DNA of 64,000 nucleotides from NCBI GenBank assembly GCA_963669155.1, contig OZ022589.1, positions 5,834,723 to 5,898,722 of the forward strand. The letters are read 5' to 3'. Both the position numbers and the translations under genes were made by a program. The first letter of the stretch is position 1. The number at the start of each line of letters is the position of its first letter. Below, piece by piece: positions 26,501 through 38,500 of this stretch. This DNA is from Arbacia lixula (taxonomy: Eukaryota > Echinodermata > Echinoidea > Arbacioida > Arbaciidae). Under the pieces are notes generated by a model. The model searched no databases. It worked only from the letters and a program-made list of their open reading frames with translations, and had not been told where the DNA came from.

Positions 26501-29500
26501 GCCTCCAGACCAACCCCCCACCCCAGGAGGAGGGGCCCACCGCACCCATCCATGGACCAGCAGTGCCTGTGAGTATGCACAGCGGTTTATAAACAGGGGG
26601 CCGTTGTAGGCAGGCGCAAGTGTGATGAAGACCCAGCGGCCAAAAGTGTTAAACTCGTGCAATAATTGCGTGTAAATAGTCTCGAAACACATTTTTCTCA
26701 ATTTTACCCTGTTGAAGTGTAATGAGGGCCCAGACCCCAAAACTAGTCAAAACCAATGCAATTTCTTATAAACTCGTTCTGTAATCGCCTGAGAATTGTC
26801 CAAACACTCTCACTCACAGAGTTTGACCCTCTATTGAAGTGTAATGAAGGCCCAGTGACCAAAACTAGTCAAAACCAACAAAATATCGTATAAACTTCTG
26901 CAATAACTACCTGACAATTGTGTCCACACATTGACCTGACTTCCCGATGGTGGCTTAACTACGTGCATGTACGTGTTCCAAGCCTGGACTAGCTCTATGT
27001 TATGCCAAATAAAACAACATGAAATATTATTATTGATTCAAGAGCATAGATTTTGTCCTCAGAATTACTATGGTACATGTAAATTGAATCTGTCCACATA
27101 AACATTACAGGGAGTAATTGAAATCACCCACTGTTGTGATTCTGTGATGAAACTCAATTTTTTTGTGACATAATCAGATGATTATTTTATGCTTCATAAA
27201 GTTAGTCCAAGGCTAGTACACGGTCTAAGTCAAACCACCGTTATGGTTAAGGGCCTTTAATCCCTTTTGCAGCAGATTAAATGCTGCTCTATGGGATTTA
27301 TGTGTCTTGATTGTGCAAAATGGCATAAATTGTAAATTGTAATTCTAACTGATTCCCCTCTGATTATGCGAAATGGCTTAAAAAATGCAAAAATTATGCA
27401 AAATGGCACAAATTGTAAATAGTAATTCTAACTGATCCCCCCCCTCCCCCCCCCCCCCCCCCCCAGGGTCTGGAGGGGCTGGCCCGCCACCAGCTGTCAC
27501 AGCCCATGGAGCGGCTGAGGCGCAAGGCAGAGGTGGTGTCCTTCATGACGCTTCACTGGATGGATGTAGCCACCAAGGGAGCTGAGAAGCCCTCCTACCC
27601 CCGCGTCGACTCCTCCGTCATCTACCCCGCTACGCTCTCAGACAAACAGGTCAGTTCTTTAACTTTTAAAGTCAGACTGGCAGATTTGCAACAGTCATGA
27701 AATTTGGCAGGAATCAGCTGTAGACCCCTAACGATAATTTGTAGGATATCCCACAGTCATAGCTTCATAAATCTTTTCAGGAAATATGAAAATTTATCCT
27801 TATTTACGTTTAAAATGCACCAACTGTCATCTACCCCGCTACGCTCTCAGACAAACAGGTCAGTTCTTTAACCTTTAAAGTCAGAGTGGCCCATTTGCAA
27901 CAGTCATGAAATTTGGCAGGCATCAGCTGTAGACCCTTAACGATAATGTGTAGGATATCTCACAGTCGGAGCCTCACAAATCTTTTCAGGAAATATGAAA
28001 CTTTATCCTTATTTACGTTTGAAATGCACCGACCAAGGTCTTCATTCGTAATTCGATTGCCCCATTCAGTGCATGATGCGTCGTGAAGCGGGCTTTGAAT
28101 GCGTTAATCGCATGAACTGTGGTGCGGACCATAGCAGACATCTCATGCCTAGAAGCTGGCAGCTTTGGCTGACTTGTACAAATCGTACAATGTAGGATAA
28201 GTGTATATTAATAGTGAAAAATACACACAGTAAGCACATTAAGAGTTCATCCCTTTTAGAGTGTATATGATGTCTACTGTATGTATTCCCACAGCTGATT
28301 GGTCAGTTTGACCCCGACAGCCAGCGCTGGTCAGACGGGCTGGTCACTACGCTGATCTACGGCTCGGGCCAGTCCATGGAGACAGCGCAGGACATGCAGC
28401 GGGAGCTGGCCGAGAGCAAGAAGAAGAAGAAGAACGCCACCAAGGGCCTCCTCAACCCCCCCACCGTCATCCACAAGTGGCTGCTCTTGGACGGGGTCAT
28501 CGACCCCCGCTGGGCCGAGACTCTAGGGGGGCTGATTGGAGACGGGCGGGGCATGCCGGGGTGCAGGGGTGATACCATGCTGTCCAGCGGAGAGAAGCTA
28601 CCCATTGCTGGTAAGTGGTCTGTGCTTTGTGAAGAGGGAAAGGGGGAGTGCAAGATATGTTTGATTTTATTAAGCTATGTTAGAGGGGAAGGAGGAGGAG
28701 GAGAGGGAGGCAAAAGATTTGGGATGGGTGGGGCATGCTAGGGGCTAGGAATTGCACCATGTTTTCTAGTGGAGAAGGGCTACCCATTGCAGGGCCACGT
28801 TGCATGTAGGTTTTCAATTATTGTAACTTTCCACCAATGGTAACTGCTATGGTAAAACCGATGTACAACATGGCCCAGATGGTGTATGGTTTTTTATGCC
28901 TCCGCCACGAAGTGGCCGGAGGCATTATGTTTTCGGGTTGTCCGTCCGTCCGTCCGTCCGTCCGTCCGTCCGTCCGTCCGTACGTCCCGAATCCGTTTAG
29001 GCAATATCTTGAGAACCGTTGAGCAGATTTGCTTCAAACTTGGTACATGTATGTATTGCATATAACTAATGAAGTGTATAAAATTGGGGTCAAATCTGAT
29101 TGAGGTCAAAGGTCAAAGATCAATGAACTTTGTAAAAATTGCCCCAAAATGAACTTTTCTGCAATAAATCTAAATCCAATGATGCAATTCTCATTAAACA
29201 TGGTACAAAGATGTATCACTACTTGGGGATAGACTGGTGACATTTTTAGTAAAATTCCTGAAAGGTCAGAGGTCAAAGGTCAATGAAATTTGTGAAAATT
29301 TGCCAAAAATTGACCTTTTTCACAATAAATCCAAATCCAAGGATGCAATTCTCATTAAACATGGTACAAAGATAGATTGGTACTTGGGGATAGACTGGTG
29401 ACATTGTTGGTGAAATTGCTGGAAGGTCAGAGGTCAAAGGTCAATGAACTTTGCAAAATTGATATTTTTCACAATAAACCTAAATCCAAATCCAATGGCA

Positions 29501-32500
29501 CAATTCTAACCAAATATGATACAGAGATGTATCACTTCATGGAGGTAGACTGGTGAAAGTTTGGGTAAAACTCCTGAGAGTTCAAAGGTCAATGAACTTT
29601 GCCAAAAATTAGCTAAAAATTGCCCCCAAAGTGATAATTTTCAAAATATATCCAAATCCAATGGAGCAATACCAACCAAACATGGTGCAAAGATGGATCA
29701 CTACTAGACTGATGACATTTTTGGTGAAATTTCTCAAAGGTCAGGGATCAAAGGTGAATGAACTTTGCCAAAATTGGCTAAAAATTGCCCCAAATAGATA
29801 TTTTTCACATTGAATCCAATACTAATGATTCAATTCAAACCAAAGATAGTACAGAGATGAATCACTTCATGGCGGTAGACTGGTGAAGTTTGGGTAAAAT
29901 TCCTGAAAGGTCAAAGGTCAATGAACTTCACCCAAAATTGGCTAATTTTAAACAAACTTGATACAAGTATGGATTTAGACAGACTGGTTAGATTGGAAGT
30001 CAAAGAAGTAAGAGGTCAAAAGTCAATGAACATTGCCAAACTTGGCTAAACTTGAAAAAACAGAATGCGATATTTTCATTTCACATAGGAGAAATGGTAC
30101 ATTGCCCACCAAACATGCACATTTTCTGAGAATAGCAAAGAGGCGGAGGCATATTTATCGACTGCCGGGCAGTCGAATTGCTCTAGTTTTGAAGAGGGCG
30201 GGAAGTGGGGGGAATGGTTCAAAATCTGGTTGATTTATTAACCCGTTGCTCACTGTAATATTTTTGGACTTTGTGAACTCTGGCTCAGCTAGGATGTCAA
30301 AAAATTACCATGGTACTGTGATAACCAAGGGAGTACCACTTCATTATTAGGTAATTTAAGCTTCGTGAGAGCCTGTCTTCAATTGATTGAACAGCAGATT
30401 TCTAGGGACTTGTGGTTCTCAGTATCTTGGTGGGGAAATGTTACTAGATTGGAGGGGCGTGCAGAAGGAGAGGTAGGGGCAGCACCAGCTTCCCAGCATC
30501 CAGTTTGATTGAAAGAGAGAGTGAAGGGAGGAAAAGAGAAAAAAAACAGAGGAAGCAATGAGAAAAAGGAAGGGGGGGGGAGAAAAAGAGGAAAATAAGA
30601 GGATAGAAACAGAAGGACATGAAGGGATCAGAATAAAGTGGAGGGAGGAAAGTAAAGGGAGGAAAATGAAAAAAAAAAAAAAAAAAAAAAAGAGGAAGAG
30701 ATGAGAAAAAGGAGGGGGGAGAAGAGAAAGAAGAAAAAAAATAGATGAGAAACAGCAGAACATGAAGGGATCAGAACAAAATGGAGAAATAAGGAGACGA
30801 ACAGAGAAGAACAAGACGGAGGAGAAGAAAGTGCACAGACACTGCCTTGACCATCATCATACGCATTGACAGTTTGACCACCATACTCACTCAATCTCTC
30901 TCCTGACTCCAGACTGCACCTCCCTGATCTTTGAGACGCATACAGTGACCACTGCCTCTCCGGCCACTCTGGCCCGCTGCGCTGTGGTCCACCTCGGGGT
31001 GGAGGTGGTCAGCTGGAAATCGCTGGTGGAGTCCTGGCTCTCTGGTGCCCAGCAACAATGGGAGCTCAACAACAATTGGTGAGTCCAGCTGTTTACTCTC
31101 TCTGTGCCAGATGAAACTCTATGGGAATTGTGTGTATTAAAGGGAATATACTGTACTGGAAATACAACAATGCCTTCAAATGGGGATCGTGAGCAATGTT
31201 CTTGCCGATGGTCTTAACTTCATGTAGTGTCCATTTTAGAAACTTGCTTAGAGTTATTTTCCCTCACATGATCCACATTTGGAGTAATTAGTGATTAAAT
31301 TACAAATCATTGAAATCACTTCCGAGGCGATTTGGATGTAGCTATCTTTCAGAAGCGCAGCTGAGGAAAGATAGTGTCTACATTCAGATCGCCGAGGAAG
31401 TGATAGGTCGTCTCATTGCCTTAAGATCATTTGCTTTATATTCCACATCTGAAACCAACTCTACCTAAACCTGGGCCCCTGCCATGGGGAACACGCGTTA
31501 GGACGCGCATTAGGATGCGCGAATTAGGACGCGTTAGAAGTAGCAACTGTTAGTCAATTGATAGTCCGAGTGTAACACACTTTTATTTCACGCGTACTCT
31601 AAATCATGCATTAGGACTATGAGGAGTGAAGAGATCAGCAAATCCAAAAAGTACTATCACCTAGAGTGTAACGAACTTTTCTTCACAGGTGATCAGATGT
31701 GCAAATTTACCCTTTATCATGTGATCAACTCTTGACCAATAATATAGCAACATTCTTAGTATGTGGAATATAACCTGTGTTATCAGACATAGTTGTTATC
31801 AGACCTGTTCTCACCAAACTGTTCGTAAGTTACGAATGACTTTACGAACGACTGGTGATCCCTTCTTGTGCTAAATGCGATACCATACTTGGTTAATTGA
31901 GAATCTGATTTAGCACAAAAAGGGATCACCAGTCGTTCGTAAAGTCATTCGTAACTTACGAACAGCTTGGTGAAACACCCTACTGGTTGTGTCCATGCAC
32001 CTTACAGCCTAGTTACTAGGCTACAATGACTACAAAGAGCTTTTTGTTTGAACTTTCCGTTATCTGATTCTTGTCTCCGCAGTCTGCAGCTGTTGCAGAA
32101 CCTGATGGACGACACCTTCTCCCGCACGCTGGAGTTCCTCTCCAGCTATCACTGCCTCCCCGCCCTGGACTCCGACCTCCCCAGGGAGGCGGCAGCAGGT
32201 GGCCCTGGGGGTGGTGGGGTGGTGGAGGGGGCGAGGGAGGTGGGGTCCTTCCTGCGCATCCTGACAGCCATGTGTGACCACCACCTGATGAGGGAGAAGG
32301 GTGATGGGAGCGAGCCCATACAGATTAGTGACCCCAGACTGGGTAAGGGTGTCACGATGTGCTTTAGGATTAATTCTATTCTGACTCGGCTTTCTAGGTG
32401 CGTCTGCATTAGCCAGATCAGACGAAATAGTGAGCTATTGTGCTGATCCGGGGAACTAGCCTGAAGTTGCAATCGCGTCTTCATCAGCTCGAAACTCGGG

Positions 32501-35500
32501 ATACGTAAGCTCAAAACTCGTGATGCATAAATTATCCTGATGTTCGCACATGCGCAGTATGCGACAGGAATAGGCCACGGCTGCATGGCTTCGGTTGTAA
32601 GCTCGCATTCACGCATGTATAAAAACCTAACGTAAACAATGCATTGTGCGCGCTGATGCATGCCGGGGTTGGGAAATTATCAGGCTAATGAAGACGCTCC
32701 GAACTAGCTCCATCTAGCTCAGGATTTCTTGCGAAGTTTTCTCGACCAAATAGCTAGCTATTTCACCTGATTCAGCTAATGAAGAAGCAAATAGCTAGCT
32801 ATTTCGTGATCTGGCTATCTAACCCGATCAGAACAAGCTAGCTATTTTGCCCTCGAAGACACCCCTTTTGAGAGCAATTAAGTTTTGACTGGAGGGCTTG
32901 TCATTTTTTACATGTATATTGGCCACGGAAGGTTGTATTGAAGTTAAATTTTGCATTCTCCATGTTGAGAGCGCTACTGGATAAATTTTTTTTAGGAAAA
33001 AATATTAAATTTTGTGAAAATAGTTTTTTGTGCTAATTAGATAGATATTTTACCAATCTATTCATATTCTTGTAATCCACAATATCATGTTAAAAAAAAT
33101 TGTATCTTAGTGTCAATTAAAATAAGTTAAACAACTTGAAAAAAAACGTTGTGATCAAGCAAAAGGCCTAGAACGCACAATTGACAGTGATATAGAGCAG
33201 TATAGGAAAAGAAGTATTTTGTACAAAAACTTATACAAAATATCTCTTTTTGTCAGATTTTGGTTCTGACAGGCGATTACATAATGTTGCATTGATCTGT
33301 AGAGAACCATGATATCATTTGATTGCAAACAGCATTTTCAATATTATCTCTTCATCGAACCTAGTATGTTCTCTGATGATGCATACAGTATCTCTCTTTG
33401 CACAGATGAGAGGAGAACACCCCGCCCCACCCCCACTCCTACCCCCACCCCCAGCGCATCCAGCCTGACCAGGAAGCCGGTCAATAAGCTGACCCTCGTC
33501 ACCTCTATGTTCACATTCGCCTATGTGTGGGGCTTTGGTGGTCAGCTGCATGACCGGTGAGATAATACATTCCCAAACAGTCCAGTACACAGAGATGACA
33601 AATAAACAAGTTTATGATAATGAGGCGTCAACACAAACAGTGGTCAGCCTTAGAAGCCCAGGCACACTGCTCATTGATAATATTAATACCGGTTATTTAT
33701 ATAGCGTTATTCACAATGTATCATAGGGCTTCATTAATTCTTTAAAATAATATTAATTTCTTTAAGTATGCATTACACCATAGGAAATCTTGATGCATGA
33801 TAATAAAAACAGACAAGTTGATAGAATGAGTATAGGAGACTGATTAATAAGGATAAGATAGAATTATGTATTTTGATATTGACTTTAAAGGTATTATGTC
33901 ATTTTTCTCCAAGTTGTGTGAGAGCACAATCTGTTTTTCTAAAAAATATTCTAAAGATATTCTGTCACTATTTTCTTGCCCCCAGGCATGCTGAGATGTT
34001 TGATCAGTTTGCACGCCAGGTGTTGAGCCGAACAACCTACGACATCGTCTTGCCTCAAGAGGGCAGTGTTTATGACATTCACGTTGATGTTGGCTTGGGC
34101 ATTCTGGCCTCCTGGACAGATGCCAACAGGGAGAAGATGAGGACCATCAATGCCAACTTCACTGTCACGCCACAGGTGAGCAAATGGCTTCTTGTTTTGT
34201 TCAGTATGGAGATAGGGAAGGGGCAAGGGTGTAGAAAGGGGATGAAGGAGGTAGGGAAAGAGGGGTGCGGTGGGAAGGGGATGGTGAAGGAGGAGTGGGG
34301 AGGAAAGAGGGGTGATGAGGGGAGGAGATAGGGTGAGAGGGGCGGAGAGGGGAGGGGAAAAGGAAAGAAGGGAGATGAGGGGATAGAGACAGAGGGGTGG
34401 AGAGGGGAGGGGGTAGGGAAAGAGGGGTGGGGAGGGAAGGGCAAAGGAAAAGGAGTGGAGAGGAAAGGGGATAGGGAAAGATAGTTGGGGATGGAAGTGA
34501 TAGGGAAAAGAGGGGGAAGAGGGGAGGGGATAGGGAAAGAGTGGAGGGGAAGGAAGGAAAGGGAATAGGGAAAGGGGAGAAGAGGAGACAAGGGGAAAGG
34601 GAAATATGGCTAGAGAGAGGAGGGATAGGGAAAGAGGGAGTAAGGGAAGGTGAGGTAAGGGGAACAGGGTGGGGGAAGTTGAAGGTGAGGGGATAGGGAG
34701 AGAGGTGTAGGGAGGGAAGATAATAGGGACGTACTTGAATCAAACAAGGGCTAAATATACAAATATTGTACACCCTGTATTTAATGTACATGTACTGCAC
34801 ATACCAGTGATACTATAACACATACCAGTGATACTATAATATTGCGAATGTTGTTTTTGAGGTTTTGTGCAGCAAACCGCAATAATAACATTTTCTCATT
34901 TCATGGTTAGCCCTCTACTTGTCTCAGCTCAAGCGTTATAATGTGATTAAACAAAATCTCTTTCAATCCGATTCATGTGTTTTTCTCATTTATGCTTTAT
35001 TAATGAATGACCTTGATATGTTTGCACAAATCATAATAGCAATACAGAAATTCTTAATGGCACATAAATCTCCAAATGGTGTAATACATGTGTGAAAACA
35101 TGATCATGTAGTTAGATTAGACAAAACACCGGCACAAGTTTGATATATACATAAAGCACAGTTAACCTGTAGTATTATAAAAGCTAAGCATCATAAATGA
35201 TTACATTTTCATGGTACATGTATGATGTTATTTATGGTTGTTGTTTTTGAATTGGGACCTGAGGCATTAAGTTGACAGGATCAAGTTTAATTGGCAACGA
35301 TATAATGTATTTACATTCAAGTTACTGACCATAATAGCATAGAAATTAATTATTAGTGTACATGTAAACATATACTGCCTTATTGATACTTTACCTAAGC
35401 AGGGTCTGATTCATTTGTGATCATTTGAATGTATGAAGCTATGGAAGATGGAGATTGTGAGATTTATTATATAAGTTTTTGTGCTCCTAATTCTTCATTT

Positions 35501-38500
35501 CTGCTTGTCATGTTTTAATTTTTTCTCTTTTGTTTTGTCCTGCTTGTTCTTGTTCTCTTTATTCCCCTTTTATCTTCTCTTTCCCCCTTCCTCCTCCTTC
35601 TCTTCCTCCAATTCATTTTTTTTTTTGCTCATTCAATGTCATCCTTTTTGTAGTGATACTATATGTGACCGAGCAGGCCAAAATGAGTGACAAGTCGGGA
35701 TTTATCATGTTTGAGTTATATATACCACCTTATTCTCCGTGCCCTAAGCTTTATTTTGATACTTAAATCATAGATTTTGGTGGCTTGGGCGCCGAGATAC
35801 AACTATTATAAAGTAGAAAATATAAACGGCAGTGAAAAAAAGAAACGGAGAAATTCGCTGTTAAAGAATACGATACGATTTGCTTCCGAACTCATGTTGT
35901 CCCTCGCTCAATCGTGCTATGTCAGCTAAATTCACCGTTTCCAAGTGCGTGAAAACAGTTGACCAATCACAATGTAGTTCGTATAATAGAACCGTCACCG
36001 ATCGATATCCGCTTTCCGTGATTTTGCATGGCTATTGATAGACGCCCAGACCTGGTCGCGGGGGAGATATTTTGTGTGAGAGACCGAAGAAAGTACATGA
36101 GTTTGTTTCGGCTTGATTTTGTTCAATTGAAGAATATGAATCTTCAATATTTCTTCTTGCAAAATGTGTGAGTTTTATCTCTTGAAATAAAGTATAGATC
36201 CGTCCATTCTTGTATTAGAAATGATGGGTAGAAATGAAATCTTCGGGGACTCATTAAGCTGGCGAGATCAGCGTATTGCGAAAGGTCAGTCGACAATAGG
36301 TGCAGTCATGCGATTGGTCACTCTGGACACCTCCGGCAGCAAGACTGATGCATAATGCATGATTTGCGAAGACATGGTGTAGACAATAGATTTACTCAAG
36401 TAAGCAGCTCCCATTGTCGTTTTGGATTTGGAAGGTGCAAGCAAGCATCGATTAAGTCCATGCTTGGTGTGTGGTTAGATTGCGATACTGAAAGTTCAAC
36501 TTTAAAGCGATTTAAGGAACCTGCCGATTTCATTGAAGCTATTGATAAATCTCGAGTCGCCCTTTGAATAAACTACCGGTTAATTACAAGTATTGATAGA
36601 GCCCTCCCCATATCTAAGAAAATATCAACTCATCGTAATTTCATGTAAAGAAACCGGCAATTTTCCGTAACTTGGCTAAGCTCGATTAATAACCTGCCGA
36701 TTCATCATGACTATTAATAATTTCCGACCCGCCCGTCCTTGACAGGAACTCCCGGTTAATCGTAACTATTGACAGCGACCGCCCATATCATTTTAAGAAA
36801 CTATTCATTCGTCGTATCTTCGAAACCGGCAGTTTACCGTAAGCCCGCTCTATCGCTACTAAACTACCGATTTTTCATGACTATTAATTATTTCCGACAC
36901 GCCCTTGATATGAACTCGCGGTTTATCGTGATGGTTAACAGTCAAATACCCGTCCTTTTGATTGAGAAACTGCTATAACTAATAAACACCGACACGCTCT
37001 CCATGGGGACTACAAGTCTATCGTAATTATTGATAATGCCGGGCTCGTTTTTCGAAACCGGCTATCAATCGGAGCTTTTCATAAAAGGCAGACCCAACCT
37101 TTGAATAAGTTACCGTTTTTTCGTTACTTTTGAAAAAAACGCGACATCTTTAAGCAACTGCTAATTTGTCGTAAATACATGTACACGTAGCGGTATATCA
37201 CATAGAAACTGTCGTTTTTATTGATAAAATCCACGCCATTTTTAACGAACTGGTGATTAATTTTTTTTTTTACTTATTTCCTAACTAACCCGTCCTTGAC
37301 ATAAAATGTACCGTTTTCCCATAATATGTATCATTAAAACCCGGCCTGTCGTTAAAACGGCAGTCAATAGGAGGTATTCATAAAGTAAGGCCCACCTTTT
37401 AAAGAAAATACCAATTTATCGAAATGATTATGGAAATAGCACACAATCGTAAAAAAGCAAGGCCAAACCTTTTCAATAAATTCCTGTTTTATTTTAACTT
37501 TTAGGCCCGCCCTTTAAAGAAACTAACCAGTTCATCGTATTGACAGGCCTAATTAAACCAGCCCCTGAGCTATAGTAAGGCAGGGCCAAACCCTTTGAAG
37601 AAACTACAGTTCATTTTACAGTAACTTTCGATTAACTTTTGGTTTACCGTAATTCTTAAAGCCCGCGCTATTTATAATAAATTGACGATCTATCCTAACT
37701 ACATGTACACTGTTGTGTATCAATAATCCCGAGCCACCATGTAAGAGACGGTCATGCCGACTTCATCGGAACTTGGCTATTAGAAAGCACTTACCATCTT
37801 TGATAATTAATTACTGCTGATTGCATGATCGCGACTGTAAAATAAAACCACACCCGCCCTTGAAATAAAACTACCGGTTTATCGTAATGATTAATAAATC
37901 CAATCAATCCGTCCCTTTAAGAAACTCTCATACCTTTAAATAACCCCAGACACTTTCTTTAAAGAAATTATACCATGTTATCATAACTATTGATAAAGCC
38001 AGGTTCGTGTTTTAAAGCCGTTAGCAATCGTACAAGATCTTCATATTGCGCAGGCCCACCTTTTGAATAATCTGCCGGTTTTTCGGAACTAGAGAACCGC
38101 GTTATTGTTAATAAACATGCCTACTTCATCGGAACTTGGCTATTAGAAAGCACTTACCATCTTTGATAATTAATTATACTGCTGATTGCATGATCGCGAC
38201 TGTAAAATAAAGCCACACCCGCCCTTGAAATAAAACTACCGGTTTATCGTAATGATTAATAAATCCAATCAACCCGTCCCTTTAAGAAACTCTCATACCT
38301 TTAAATAACCCCAGACACTCTCTTTAAAGAAACTATACCATGTTATCATAACTATTGATAAAGCCAGGTTCGTGTTTTAAATCCGTAAGCAATCGTAAAT
38401 CTTCATATTGCGCAGGCCCACCTTTTGAATAATCTACCGGTTTTTCGAACTAGAGAACCGCGTTATTGTTAATAAACTGCTGATTATTTTATCGTAACTA

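Noticed and set aside
30419-30894. Minus-strand frames of 88-131 codons rich in Phe, Ser and Leu
   Set aside because: They lie in an A/G-only tract, so the lack of stops is compositional.
32149-32661. 170-codon minus-strand frame
   Set aside because: Half of it is the antisense of exon W23, the rest runs into a TIR element; no homology seen.
34079-34800. Minus-strand frames of 170 and 199 codons rich in Pro, Ser and Leu
   Set aside because: They arise from the GGGGA minisatellite; no domain, and the tract is in an intron.
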